A stretch of 64,000 nt of DNA from Streptomyces sp. NBC_00440 (GTDB lineage: Bacteria > Actinomycetota > Actinomycetes > Streptomycetales > Streptomycetaceae), in NCBI RefSeq assembly GCF_036014215.1, contig NZ_CP107921.1, forward strand, positions 1,807,501 through 1,871,500, read 5' to 3'. Position numbers and translations under genes: made by a program. Positions 28,096 through 36,785 of this stretch are shown one piece after another (within the stretch, counting starts at the first letter, position 1; each line of letters begins with the position of its first letter). The notes under the pieces are model-generated. The model searched no databases and had not been told where the DNA came from. It worked only from the letters and a program-made list of their open reading frames with translations.

Positions 28096-28328
28096 GCGCC
28101 CTCTCAGGTACGGCGCGGCCGGACGTACTGCCGGGTCCCCGCCCGCTCGGAAGGGGACGGCCCGCCGGCGCCGGGAAGGGCGTCGGCCGGCCGGCGAGCG
28201 GGAGAGGGCCGGGCCGTACGTACGCCGCGCATGCGCGGGTGTGCGGGATGTGTCCGTCAAGCAGATGTGTCTGCGGTGAGTGACCGTGAGGAGTGCGCCC
28301 GTACAGCACGTGACGACGCTCACGCCTC

Positions 28329-28368
28329 CCACTTCGCGCCACTTTAGTCCACTCGTCCCCCCGGTCAA
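28329..28368 (-). promoter_or_regulatory. dcw promoter with a MraZ-box-like triple repeat
   Basis: On the minus strand TTGACC (28368-28363) and TAAAGT (28346-28341) are 16 bases apart and form a good vegetative promoter about 240 bases before rsmH. Three GTGG motifs occur at 28352-28349, 28342-28339 and 28332-28329, exactly 10 bp apart, written GAGTGG, AAGTGG, AAGTGG. They occupy the spacer, the end of the -10 element and the start region. Three or four TGG/GTGG repeats on a 10-bp period are the known operator of MraZ at dcw promoters. No mraZ gene lies between here and rsmH or the divergent gene. The rest of 28096-28328 is leader containing a GC-rich inverted repeat (CCCGCTCG at 28142 with CGAGCGGG at 28195). 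Confidence 0.65.
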
Positions 28369-28505
28369 TCAACCGCCCAGCGCGCCGCGAACCCCGGCTT
28401 TCACCCGAACGGGTTACTGGCCATCACCGCTGTGGATTAGCTCACAACCGCCCGTGTTGACACTTTTTTTCCGGCCCCCTGGCAGGACCGTTCGATCAAC
28501 GGCGG

Positions 28506-28511
28506 CTACCG
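28506..28511 (+). promoter_or_regulatory. -10 element of the carbonic anhydrase gene, leaderless transcript likely
   Basis: TACCGT ends eight bases before the ATG at 28520 and no ribosome binding site is present, so transcription should start at or next to the A of ATG. A good TTGACA at 28457-28462 lies too far away (43 bases) to be its -35 element. Confidence 0.45.
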
Positions 28512-28519
28512 TCATACAC

Positions 28520-29101
28520 ATGTCGACCGCTGCGCACTCTCCCGCAGAGCCCACCCCGTCCCGTCCGCACCTGGCTGTGTCCGACGGCGGAACGGTGACC
28601 GACCGGCTCGTCGAGTCCAACCGCCACTACGCCGAGGCGTTCAAGGACCCTGGCATGGACGCGCGCCCCGTACTCCAGGTGGCTGTGGTCGCGTGCATGG
28701 ACGCGCGACTCGACCTGCACAAGGCTCTCGGGCTCGATCTCGGTGACTGCCACACGATCCGCAACGCGGGCGGTGTGGTCACCGACGACGTCATCCGGTC
28801 CCTGACCATCAGCCAGCGCGCCCTGGGCACCCGGAGCGTGATACTGATCCACCACACCAGCTGCGGTCTGGAGAGCCTCACCGAGGACTTCCGGATCGAG
28901 CTGGAGGAAGAGGTGGGTCAGCGTCCGCCCTGGGCTGTGGAGTCCTTCCGCGATGTCGACCAGGACGTACGCCAGTCGATGCAGCGTGTGCGGACCTCGC
29001 CCTTCCTGCTGCACACCGACGACGTCCGGGGCTTCGTCTTCGACGTACGGGCGGGGCTTCTGCGCGAGATCGACCCGGCCGGTCAGAACCCTCAGGAGTG
29101 A
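28520..29101 (+). CDS. Beta-class carbonic anhydrase
   Basis: 193 aa from the ATG at 28520. The zinc site is Cys59 in VACMDARLD together with Asp61 and Arg63 of the C-x-D-x-R motif, then His112-x2-Cys115 in HHTSCG. RNAGGVVTDDVIRSL matches the beta-class fold. It interconverts CO2 and bicarbonate in the cytoplasm, supplying bicarbonate to carboxylases. It is divergent from the dcw cluster, sharing a 424-base intergenic region, and stands alone. The short length (about 190 aa) and compact motifs suggest one of the small actinobacterial beta-CA subtypes. A longer N-terminal reading has atypical codon use and no ribosome binding site. Confidence 0.92.
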   Translation: MSTAAHSPAEPTPSRPHLAVSDGGTVTDRLVESNRHYAEAFKDPGMDARPVLQVAVVACMDARLDLHKALGLDLGDCHTIRNAGGVVTDDVIRSLTISQRALGTRSVILIHHTSCGLESLTEDFRIELEEEVGQRPPWAVESFRDVDQDVRQSMQRVRTSPFLLHTDDVRGFVFDVRAGLLREIDPAGQNPQE

Positions 29102-29357
29102 GGTCCCGGGCTGCCGTTCGCACCCTCGGAGCAGGACGAAACCACGGCAACCTGCGACATATCCGGCCCACTTGTCCACATGCGAGTGACACGAAGCGGT
29201 AACGGCAACAACAATGCGAGGGCGACACCTCGTCCGGATCCCTCCGGGCGGGGCGTCAGCTGTTCGGGGTTGGGCCGGGGCCGTACGCAGCGCCCAGGCC
29301 CGTGGACGGGTATCCCCTGCTTCTCAGGAGCGTGGGAGTAGGGCCGAGGAGGGCCGG

Positions 29358-30353
29358 GTGACGACCTATGACGATCGAGCGAGCCTCGCGGATCTGACGA
29401 CCACGGCGGAGCGTATCCGCGGGTCGGTGGAGGGTGTGATCGAGGGCAAGCCCGAGGTCGTACGGCTTTCGCTGACCGTGCTGCTCGCCGAGGGGCATCT
29501 CCTCATCGAGGATGTGCCGGGCGTCGGCAAGACCATGCTGGCCAAGGCGCTGGCCCGTACCATCGACTGCTCGGTGCGGCGCATCCAGTTCACGCCCGAC
29601 CTGCTGCCTTCGGACATCACCGGTGTCTCGATCTTCGACCAGCAGCGGCGCGACTTCGAGTTCAAGCCCGGGGCGATCTTCGCGCAGATCGTGATCGGCG
29701 ACGAGATCAACCGCGCATCGCCGAAGACCCAGTCGGCGCTGCTCGAATCGATGGAGGAGCGCCAGGTCACCATCGACGGGAAGACGTACGAGCTGCCCGC
29801 CCCGTTCATGGTGGTGGCCACGCAGAACCCGGTGGAGATGGAGGGCACCTACCCGCTCCCCGAGGCGCAGCGCGACCGGTTCATGGCGCGGGTCTCCATC
29901 GGCTATCCCAGCCCCGAGGCCGAACTCCAGATGCTCGACGTGCACGGCGGTGTCTCACCGCTCGACGACCTCCAGCCGGTGGCGCACGCCCACGAGATCC
30001 TGAAGCTCATCGACGCGGTGCGCGCGGTGCACGTCGCCGACGCGGTGCGGCGGTACGCGGTGCAGCTGGTGACAGCCACCCGCAGCCACCCGGACCTCAG
30101 ACTCGGCGCTTCCCCGCGCGCCACCCTGCACCTGCTGCGGGCCGCCAAGGCGTCGGCGGCGCTGAGCGGACGGGAGTACGCGCTGCCCGACGACGTCCAG
30201 GCGCTGGCCGTCGCGGTGCTCGCGCACCGGCTGCTGCCCACGGCCCAGGCCCAGTTGAACCGCCGTACCGCCGAGCAGGTCGTCCTGGAGATCCTCCAGC
30301 GGACTCCCGTTCCCGCGTACAACAACCAGCAGCCCGGCGCCCGGCGGCTGTGA
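29358..30353 (+). CDS. MoxR family AAA+ ATPase
   Basis: 331 aa from the GTG at 29358, with AGGAGGG upstream. Walker A is EDVPGVGKTMLAKALA (GVGKT at 55-59) and Walker B-like IVIGDEINRASPKTQSALLE near 115. The MoxR C-terminal lid has RATLHLLRAAKASAALSGR. MoxR proteins act as chaperone-like ATPases with von Willebrand or DUF58 partners, for example to activate enzymes or stabilise envelope complexes. The next two genes overlap it head to tail, so the three form one operon. The 256 bases upstream contain no clear promoter. Confidence 0.94.
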   Translation: MTTYDDRASLADLTTTAERIRGSVEGVIEGKPEVVRLSLTVLLAEGHLLIEDVPGVGKTMLAKALARTIDCSVRRIQFTPDLLPSDITGVSIFDQQRRDFEFKPGAIFAQIVIGDEINRASPKTQSALLESMEERQVTIDGKTYELPAPFMVVATQNPVEMEGTYPLPEAQRDRFMARVSIGYPSPEAELQMLDVHGGVSPLDDLQPVAHAHEILKLIDAVRAVHVADAVRRYAVQLVTATRSHPDLRLGASPRATLHLLRAAKASAALSGREYALPDDVQALAVAVLAHRLLPTAQAQLNRRTAEQVVLEILQRTPVPAYNNQQPGARRL

Positions 30354-31786
30354 TGGCCGTCGGGGGTGCTCCGGCCGCCGCCGACGAGGACAGCGGCGGG
30401 CTGCGGACCGCGCTGTCGGGGCTGACCACACGGGGCCGCTCGTTCATCGCGGCAGGTGTCGCCGCGGCGGTCTGCGCGTATGTCCTGGGCCAGAGCGATC
30501 TGTTGCGGGTGGGGCTGCTGCTCGCCGTGCTGCCGCTGGTGTGCGTGGCCGTGCTGTTCCGTACGCGGTACCGCGTCGCGGCCAGCAGGCGGCTCTCCCC
30601 CGCCCGGGTGCCCGCCGGGTCCGAGGCCCGCGTCCATCTGCGGATGGACAACGTCTCGCGGCTGCCCACGGGGCTGCTGATGCTCCAGGACCGGGTGCCG
30701 TACGTGCTGGGGCCGCGGCCCCGTTTCGTCCTGGACCGGGTGGAGGCGGGCGGGCGGCGCGAGGTGTCGTACCGGGTCCGCTCCGATCTGCGCGGGCGGT
30801 ATCCGCTGGGCCCGCTCCAGCTGCGGCTCACCGACCCGTTCGGGATGTGCGAGCTGACCAGGTCGTTCAGCGCGCACGACACCCTGACGGTGATTCCCAG
30901 GACCGAGCAGCTGCCGCCGGTCCGGCTGACCGGTGAGTCGGCCGGGTACGGGGACGGCAGACAGCGCTCGCTCGCGCTGGCCGGCGAGGACGATGTGATC
31001 CCGCGCGGATACCGGCACGGCGACGATCTGCGCCGGGTGCACTGGCGCTCCACCGCCCGCTACGGCGAGCTGATGGTGCGCCGCGAGGAGCAGCCGCAGC
31101 GGGCCCGCTGCACGGTGCTGCTCGACACCCGCCGGACCGCCTATCAGGGCGCGGGGCCGGACTCGGCCTTCGAATGGGCCGTGTCGGGGGCGGCGTCGGC
31201 GCTGGTGCACGTGCTCGAACGGGGCTTCTCGGTACGGCTGCTGACGGACACGGGCAGCTCGGTGCCGGGCGAGGGCTCGGGGGGATTCGCCGGGGCCACC
31301 CAGGAGTCCGCCGACTCGGCCGGGCTGATGATGGACACGCTCGCCGTCGTCGGACACTCCGACGGGGCCGGGCTCTCCCGCTCGTACGACGTGCTGCGCG
31401 GCGGGAACGAAGGACTTCTCGTCGCCTTCTTCGGCAGTCTGGACGAGGAGCAGGCCGCGGTCGCCGCCCGGATGCGGCAGCGCAGTGGGGCCGCCGTCGC
31501 CTTCGTACTGCACAGTGACGCCTGGGTGCACGGTGAGGCGGCGGAGGACGGCACCCGGACACTGCGGCTGCTGCGGGACGCCGGCTGGACCGCGCTGGAG
31601 GTCGGGCCCGGGGCGGTGCTCACCGAGCTGTGGCGGCAGGCGGGGCAGCAGCGCGGCGGTACGGGCCCGGCGTCCTGGTACGGCGGCACAGCGGCTACGG
31701 GCGGCGGCACGGCGGCGACGGGAACCGGCGCGGGCAGTGGCACAGGCGCCGCAGGCACAGGCGCAAGCACAGGGGGATGGTCATGA
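30353..31786 (+). CDS. DUF58 (vWA-like) membrane-associated protein
   Basis: 477 aa from the ATG at 30353, which shares one base with the moxR stop (TGATG); a GTG at 30350 is the alternative. Two hydrophobic segments near residues 25-65 anchor the protein, and the DUF58 core motif PRGYRHGDDLRRVHWRSTAR follows near 220. The last 40 residues are a Gly/Thr/Ala low-complexity tail. DUF58 proteins are the usual partners of MoxR ATPases and contain a degenerate vWA fold. Function of the pair is unknown. It overlaps the transglutaminase gene by four bases. Confidence 0.9.
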   Translation: MAVGGAPAAADEDSGGLRTALSGLTTRGRSFIAAGVAAAVCAYVLGQSDLLRVGLLLAVLPLVCVAVLFRTRYRVAASRRLSPARVPAGSEARVHLRMDNVSRLPTGLLMLQDRVPYVLGPRPRFVLDRVEAGGRREVSYRVRSDLRGRYPLGPLQLRLTDPFGMCELTRSFSAHDTLTVIPRTEQLPPVRLTGESAGYGDGRQRSLALAGEDDVIPRGYRHGDDLRRVHWRSTARYGELMVRREEQPQRARCTVLLDTRRTAYQGAGPDSAFEWAVSGAASALVHVLERGFSVRLLTDTGSSVPGEGSGGFAGATQESADSAGLMMDTLAVVGHSDGAGLSRSYDVLRGGNEGLLVAFFGSLDEEQAAVAARMRQRSGAAVAFVLHSDAWVHGEAAEDGTRTLRLLRDAGWTALEVGPGAVLTELWRQAGQQRGGTGPASWYGGTAATGGGTAATGTGAGSGTGAAGTGASTGGWS

Positions 31787-34206
31787 GCAGCCGGGCGAGG
31801 CTGGCGCTGTGCGCCTACGCGGCCACGATGCTGGCCGCGTGTGCGCTGCTGCCGCTCGTCCAGCCGGTCACGTGGATCATCCAGGCCGCACTGCTGCTGG
31901 CCGTACAGAGCGGCGTGGGCGCGCTGGCCCGGCGGGTCCCGCTGGCGCGGCCCCTGACCGTGGCGGCGCAGGCGGTGACCGCGCTGCTGATGCTGACCGT
32001 GGTCTTCGCGCACGGCCAGGCGCTCGGCGGCATCGTGCCGGGCCCGGAGGCCGTTGAGCATTTCGGGGCGATGCTGCGGACGGGCGCCGACGACATCGGG
32101 CAGTACTCGATACCGGCGCCGACGACCGCGAGCATACGGCTGATGCTGTTCGGCGGAGTACTGGTGGTCGGGCTGCTGGTGGACGCGCTGGCGGTGACGT
32201 TCCGGAGTGCCGCGCCGGCCGGACTGCCGCTCCTCGCGCTGTACTCGGTGGCGGCCGGCATCTCGCAGAGCAGCGCGGCCTGGCTGTGGTTCGTGCTCGC
32301 CGCGTCCGGTTATCTGCTGCTCCTGCTGGCCGAGAGCAAGGAGAGGCTCTCCCAGTGGGGACGGGTCTTCGGCGGCTCGCCCCGCGAGCGCGGGAGCGCC
32401 GGTTCCACGGGCGGTACGGGCGGCCCGTCGGCGCCGGTCCGCACGGGGCGGCGCATCGGGGTGGCCGCGCTGGGGTTCGCCCTGGTGCTCCCGGCCGCGC
32501 TGCCCGCGATGGACACCGGGCTGCTCGGCGGCGCGGGGCGGGGCACCGGAGCCGGGGGCGGCGGGACCATCTCCGCGGTCAACCCGCTGGTCTCGCTGCA
32601 GAACAGCCTCACCCAGTCCGACGACCGCGAGGTGCTGCGCTACCGCACCAACGCGGTCGACACCGACGGGATGTATCTGCGGATCGTCTCGCTGGACCAG
32701 TTCGACGGCACCGCGTGGAAGTCGTCGGAGCGCCGGATCCAGGGCGTTCCGAAGGAACTGCCGAGACCGGAGGGGCTCGGCTCCGATGTGGGCACCACCG
32801 AGGTCAAGACCAATATCTCGGCGGCCGGCTGGTACGCGCAGAACTGGCTGCCGCTCCCCTATCCGGCGACGAAGGTGGACATCAAGGGCCGCTGGCGCTT
32901 CGAGCCGGCCGGGCGGACGCTCGTCGGCGACCGCGGGCAGACCACCCGCGGTGCGCAGTACGGCGTGGACAGCCTGGTCGTACAGCCGACGCCGGCGCAG
33001 CTGGCCTCGGCCCCGCCTGCGCCCGACGCCCTGCTCCGGGAGTACACGGAGGTGCCGGGCTCGCTGCCCGGCGTGGTGAAATCCACGGCGGAGCAGGTGA
33101 CGAAGGGCGCCACGAACGACTACCAGCGTGCGGTCAAACTGCAGGACTGGTTCGCGTCGGAGGGCGGCTTCACCTACGACACTCAGGTGCAGTCGGGCAC
33201 CGGTACCGAAGCCATCGCGCGCTTCCTGAAGGAGAAGCAGGGCTTCTGTGTCCATTTCGCCTTCACGATGGCGGCGATGGCCAGGACGCTGCACATCCCG
33301 GCCAGGGTCTCGGTGGGCTTCACTCCGGGCACCGCGCAGCCGGACGGCACGATGTCGGTCGGGCTGCGCGACGCGCACGCCTGGCCCGAGCTGTACTTCG
33401 AGGGGGTGGGCTGGACACGCTTCGAGCCGACGCCCACCCGTGGTTCCGTACCGTCCTACACCCAGGCGGACAACTCCTCCGACGGTCCGGCCTCTCCTGC
33501 GCAGCCGGAGTCCACGTCATCGCCCGCTCCGGAGGCGACCCCGTCCGCGGCGTCCGCCTGTCCGCCGCAGCTGCGCAAGATCAGCGGGTGCGGGGCAGCG
33601 GCACAGGGCGGCGGAGTGCCGCCGGCCGGCCGGGGCACCGGCCTGGGCGCGGAGGTGGGCCTGGGGCTGGCTGCACTGCTCGTGGTCCTGCTGCTCGTGC
33701 TGCCGATGCTCTGGCGTATCAGAGCGCGGGCCCGGCGGCTGGGGTCCGGCGGGCGCACGCCCGGGTCCGCCGGAGCGTCGGCGGCAGAGCGGACGCTGTC
33801 GGCCTGGCGGGAGATCACCGATTCGGCGTGGGACTACGGGGTCCGGCCCGATGACTCGCTCACCCCTCGGAAGTCGGCCGACCGGATCGTACGGACCGGT
33901 GGGCTGGCGGGTCCGGCGGCCGATGCGGTGCACCGGGCCGCGCACGCGGTGGAGCAGGTGCTGTACGCGCCCCGAGCCGGTGAGGTGGGCCGCCTCACCG
34001 ATGACGTCCTGCTGGTCCGGGCCGCGCTGCGGACCGGTGCGGGCCGGGTGACACGGGTCCGTGCGGTGCTGGCGCCGTCCTCATCCGTACGAGTGGTGTG
34101 GGAGATCTCCCGGCGCCGGGAGCGTGCGGCGGACCGCTGGGGCCGCCGCCGTGCGGGGCTGGGCAGGCGGATGGCGAATCTGCGGCCCTCCCGGCAGCGC
34201 GGCTGA
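31783..34206 (+). CDS. TgpA-like membrane transglutaminase with a C-terminal DUF4129-like domain
   Basis: 807 aa from the ATG at 31783 (ATGA overlap, AGGGGG six bases upstream). An N-terminal block of about six membrane helices (to about residue 245) is followed by an extracytoplasmic region with the transglutaminase core: the catalytic Cys is in GFCVHFAFTMAAMARTLHIP and the His in LRDAHAWPELYFEGVGW. A further membrane helix near residue 630 leads to a cytoplasmic domain (SAAERTLSAWREITDSAWDY) of the DUF4129 type. TgpA proteins may cross-link or cleave envelope proteins; the substrate is unknown. MoxR-DUF58-TgpA is a widespread operon, so these three probably act as one envelope system. Confidence 0.92.
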   Translation: MSSRARLALCAYAATMLAACALLPLVQPVTWIIQAALLLAVQSGVGALARRVPLARPLTVAAQAVTALLMLTVVFAHGQALGGIVPGPEAVEHFGAMLRTGADDIGQYSIPAPTTASIRLMLFGGVLVVGLLVDALAVTFRSAAPAGLPLLALYSVAAGISQSSAAWLWFVLAASGYLLLLLAESKERLSQWGRVFGGSPRERGSAGSTGGTGGPSAPVRTGRRIGVAALGFALVLPAALPAMDTGLLGGAGRGTGAGGGGTISAVNPLVSLQNSLTQSDDREVLRYRTNAVDTDGMYLRIVSLDQFDGTAWKSSERRIQGVPKELPRPEGLGSDVGTTEVKTNISAAGWYAQNWLPLPYPATKVDIKGRWRFEPAGRTLVGDRGQTTRGAQYGVDSLVVQPTPAQLASAPPAPDALLREYTEVPGSLPGVVKSTAEQVTKGATNDYQRAVKLQDWFASEGGFTYDTQVQSGTGTEAIARFLKEKQGFCVHFAFTMAAMARTLHIPARVSVGFTPGTAQPDGTMSVGLRDAHAWPELYFEGVGWTRFEPTPTRGSVPSYTQADNSSDGPASPAQPESTSSPAPEATPSAASACPPQLRKISGCGAAAQGGGVPPAGRGTGLGAEVGLGLAALLVVLLLVLPMLWRIRARARRLGSGGRTPGSAGASAAERTLSAWREITDSAWDYGVRPDDSLTPRKSADRIVRTGGLAGPAADAVHRAAHAVEQVLYAPRAGEVGRLTDDVLLVRAALRTGAGRVTRVRAVLAPSSSVRVVWEISRRRERAADRWGRRRAGLGRRMANLRPSRQRG

Positions 34207-34244
34207 ACCGCCCGCGCACGGGCCGCCGGGGGCCGGTCATGGCT

Positions 34245-34276
34245 GAGGGGCGACCGCTTCCGGGCGGTCGCCCCTC
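34245..34276. terminator. Bidirectional terminator hairpin after the transglutaminase gene
   Basis: A perfect 13-bp stem (GAGGGGCGACCGC at 34245-34257 with 34264-34276) and a six-base loop lie between the convergent genes ending at 34206 and 34329. There is no T-run, as is usual in Streptomyces. Confidence 0.7.
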
Positions 34277-34328
34277 GATCGCTGGTCCGTTGCTGGTCCA
34301 GCGTTGGTCCATCGTCGGACAGCCGGGG

Positions 34329-34721
34329 TCAGTGCCCCTGTTCGTCGCGGCGGCGCTGCCAGCGCTCCTCGATGCGATTCATCACCGAACGGTGTTTCCT
34401 GGCCTGCCGGCCCGGGGCCGGGGCTCCGGCCTGTTGCTGTTCACCGGGCTTGGGCGCTTTGCGCCATCCGGTGACCGCGAGCACCGCGCAGCCGAGCATG
34501 ACGAGGAACCCCACCACACTGATCCAGATCTGCTGAGCGACCATTCCTGCCATGAGGAGGGCGATACCCACCAGAAAGCCAGCGATCGCCTGGTACACCC
34601 GGCGACGGGTGTACGTACGCAGCCCGCTTCCCTCAAGCGCTGTCGCGAACTTGGGATCTTCGGCGTACAGCGCTCGCTCCATCTGCTCGAGCATGCGCTG
34701 CTCGTGCTCCGAGAGCGGCAC
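34329..34721 (-). CDS. DUF3040 small membrane protein
   Basis: 130 aa, GTG start with GGAGGA upstream. It opens with the family segment MPLSEHEQRMLEQMERALYA, has two membrane helices (about 42-62 and 66-85), and ends in a basic tail (RKHRSVMNRIEERWQRRRDE). DUF3040 proteins are common in actinobacteria and in Mycobacterium lie near dcw genes; no function is established. It stands alone and is convergent with the transglutaminase operon. Confidence 0.9.
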   Translation of the reverse strand: MPLSEHEQRMLEQMERALYAEDPKFATALEGSGLRTYTRRRVYQAIAGFLVGIALLMAGMVAQQIWISVVGFLVMLGCAVLAVTGWRKAPKPGEQQQAGAPAPGRQARKHRSVMNRIEERWQRRRDEQGH

Positions 34722-34905
34722 GGAGTCCTCCTACTCGTCGGTCGCGGGGTACGACCGTGATGCGGCCCTTCCAGAATAGGCAGGGATTCGCCCCCGTGAA
34801 ACCCGCCCTCTACGCCAATTCACCATCCGGGCCGCCATGCAGGCACAGCTGCCGGGGCGTGCATTCCCCGACGGCCGGACCGTCATGCCGGATGGTTACC
34901 CCGAT

Positions 34906-34929
34906 CATACGGGGACTAGCCCCCGTATG
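34906..34929. other. Near-perfect 24-bp palindrome centred on CTAG
   Basis: CATACGGGG (34906-34914) and CCCCGTATG (34921-34929) are exact inverses around ACTAGC. It lies 40 bases after the methyltransferase stop codon and about 185 bases upstream of the DUF3040 gene. It could be a terminator for the methyltransferase gene or a protein-binding site. I see nothing else in 34722-34969. Confidence 0.5.
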
Positions 34930-34969
34930 GGGGGCCTGTGTGTCAGTCCGTGCGCGACTGCACTGCTGA

Positions 34970-35728
34970 TCAGCCCTGCTTCTCGCCCAGAACGTGCAGC
35001 TGGGTGGCGACCGAGTGGAAGGCGGGCAGCTCCGCCGCGGCCGCCTCCAGCTTCAGCAGAGCCTCCAGGGCACCCGGCTCGGTGTCGACCAGAACCCCGG
35101 GAACCAGGTCGGCGAAGACCCGGACACCGTGCACCGCGCCGACCTCCAGACCGGCCGTGGTGACCAGCCCGGTGAGCTGTTCCGCGCTGAAGCGCCGGGG
35201 CACCGGGTCGCCGTCGCCCCAGCGTCCCGCCGGGTCCGTCAGCGCCTGCCTGGCTTCGCTGAAGTGCCCGGCCAGCGCCCGGGCCAGGACGGCGCCACCG
35301 AGCCCGGCGGCGAGCAGGCTGAGCGCGCCGGAGGGGCGGAGCGCGTCCACCGCGTTCCTGATGCCCTCGGCCGGGTCCTCCACGTATTCGAGGACGCCGT
35401 GGCAGAGCACCGCGTCGTATCCGCCGCGCTCCACCACGTCGAACAGGCCGAGCACATCGCCCTGCACCCCGCGCACCCGGTCCGCGACCCCGGCCTCCGC
35501 GGCCCTGCGCTCCAGGCCGAAGAGCGCGTTGGGGCTGGGGTCGACCACGGTGACCCGGTGACCGAGGAGGGCGACGGGCACCGCGAAGTTCCCGGTGCCG
35601 CCGCCGGTGTCCAGGACGTCCAGGGTGGACCGGCCGGACGCTTCGGCCCGACGGTCGAGGGCGTCCTTGAGTACGTCCCACACCACGGCGGTACGAAGGG
35701 AGGCGCGGGGGCGCGGCTGGTCCGACAC
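34970..35728 (-). CDS. SAM-dependent methyltransferase (class I, Methyltransf_11-like)
   Basis: 252 aa from the GTG at 35728, with GAGGAG upstream. Motif I is LDVLDTGGGTGNFAVPVALL (about residues 36-55), with the acidic motif II end VTVVDPSPNAL and a post-motif-II Asp in VQGDVLGLFDVV. The C-terminal half (RRFSAEQLTGLVTTAGLEV) resembles CmoA/UbiE-like small-molecule or tRNA methyltransferases. The substrate is unknown. It lies 94 bases downstream of the HEPN-type gene on the same strand, perhaps in one unit with it. Confidence 0.88.
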   Translation of the reverse strand: MSDQPRPRASLRTAVVWDVLKDALDRRAEASGRSTLDVLDTGGGTGNFAVPVALLGHRVTVVDPSPNALFGLERRAAEAGVADRVRGVQGDVLGLFDVVERGGYDAVLCHGVLEYVEDPAEGIRNAVDALRPSGALSLLAAGLGGAVLARALAGHFSEARQALTDPAGRWGDGDPVPRRFSAEQLTGLVTTAGLEVGAVHGVRVFADLVPGVLVDTEPGALEALLKLEAAAAELPAFHSVATQLHVLGEKQG

Positions 35729-35822
35729 GGCGGTTGACTCCTCGGCGCGGTGCCGCCGCGGACGGCGGGCCGTAGACAGCAAAGACTGGCTCCCACCCTA
35801 TTGCCTTGGAAGGTCCCCCTGG

Positions 35823-36395
35823 TCACCCCACGTGCTCACCCCGTGGGGGTTGCTCCGTCCCGGGCCGCGGCAGCACCGGCTGGAGGGCCAGCAACCGCTC
35901 GACCAGGCGCAGGAACATGGCCGCGTCGCGCAGCAGATCGTCGGCGTCGCGGCTGCTCGCCGCGCCCGGTATACCGGCCTCGGCCCTGGCCCTGCGGCCG
36001 GCTCCGGAGGCGAAGAGGGCACTCCACTCGGTCAGCTCGGGCGCGAGCTCCGGCAGCAGCTCCCAGGCCGTACGGATGGCGTTCCGGCGGCGGGGGCCGC
36101 CCGCTTTCCTGCGCGGCACCTCCTCGGGCCTGGCCCGCGAGGCGAGGACCGCGGCGGCGGTACGCAGCGCGGCAAGGTGGGCCGTCGCGTACCGCTCGTT
36201 GGGCGCTTCGAGCCCGGCGGCCTCGTCCAGTCCGGCCCGCGCCTGGGTCAGCAGGTCGAGGGCGGCAGCGGGCGCCGTGCTGCGGCGCGCGACCGGGTGG
36301 ATGTCGCCCGCGGGGACGAATGGAGCGGGGACAAGTGAAGGGGCAGGGGCGGTGACACGGTGCCGGTGGGCTGGTGCGGCGTTCGAGCCGGCCAT
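35823..36395 (-). CDS. SAV_6107-type HEPN domain protein
   Basis: 190 aa, ATG with AGGAGGT upstream. A 45-residue Pro/Ala/His-rich leader is followed by an all-alpha region (ALDLLTQARAGLDEAAG to AAMFLRLVERLLALQP) typical of the SAV_6107 family of HEPN proteins known from Streptomyces and mycobacteria. Many HEPN proteins are RNases with an R-x4-6-H motif; no convincing one is visible here, so catalytic activity should not be assumed. Function unknown. Confidence 0.82.
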   Translation of the reverse strand: MAGSNAAPAHRHRVTAPAPSLVPAPFVPAGDIHPVARRSTAPAAALDLLTQARAGLDEAAGLEAPNERYATAHLAALRTAAAVLASRARPEEVPRRKAGGPRRRNAIRTAWELLPELAPELTEWSALFASGAGRRARAEAGIPGAASSRDADDLLRDAAMFLRLVERLLALQPVLPRPGTEQPPRGEHVG

Positions 36396-36772
36396 GACGG
36401 AACCTCCTGTCGTCGTGTGACGGCACTGTGGCCGTCTGTGCCCATCGTGCGGGCCACCACTGACAATCGGCTCTGACCTGGGCCTTCACAAAGAAAGAGC
36501 GCCGCCCGTCCCGGCCCGGTCTCCCGGGCCGTTCCTGGCGGCGCTTCCCCCGTACTCCCCCGCTGTACTCCCCCGTACATCCCGTACTCGTCGGGGGAGC
36601 CGCGCCGTTCCGCCGCCCCGTGTCGGCAGTGCCGGCGCTGCGCCCCTTCCGTGTCCCACACTCTGCCGTCTTCGCAGGTGGGGGCCCATCCGCGTAACTA
36701 CTCATCTCTGCCTCTAGGTACGGATACTCAGACGTGTGTGCGCCACCCCACCGGGGGCGCGCAGGGCACCGA
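36396..36772. other. Intergenic region with a large GC-rich hairpin
   Basis: This 377-base gap separates the divergent HEPN and oxidoreductase genes. AGCGCCGCC (36498-36506) pairs with 36537-36545, and inside it CGGCCCGG (36512-36519) pairs with 36524-36531. On the minus strand the hairpin is followed by CTTTCTTTG, so it could terminate transcription running towards the HEPN gene or act in its leader. Downstream, GTACTCCCCCG-like units repeat three times at about 36551-36580. No gene is supported here. Confidence 0.6.
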
Positions 36773-36778
36773 TAAAGT
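36773..36778 (+). promoter_or_regulatory. -10 element of the CrtI-like oxidoreductase gene, leaderless transcript likely
   Basis: TAAAGT ends seven bases before the ATG at 36786 and no ribosome binding site lies between, so the mRNA probably starts at the ATG. No clear -35 element is seen. Confidence 0.5.
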
Positions 36779-36785
36779 TCCCGCC

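Noticed and set aside
28096..28328. mraZ gene upstream of rsmH
   Set aside because: I looked for a MraZ-like ORF in all frames because of the operator-like repeats; there is no frame with SpoVT/AbrB-type sequence in this interval.
28457..28462. TTGACA as -35 of the carbonic anhydrase gene
   Set aside because: The hexamer is perfect but no -10 lies 16-19 bases downstream; the plausible -10 (TACCGT) is 43 bases away.
36651..36785. Longer start of the CrtI-like oxidoreductase
   Set aside because: Forty-five extra residues would precede the FAD fold without conservation; the ATG at 36786 has a -10 element at the right distance for a leaderless start.
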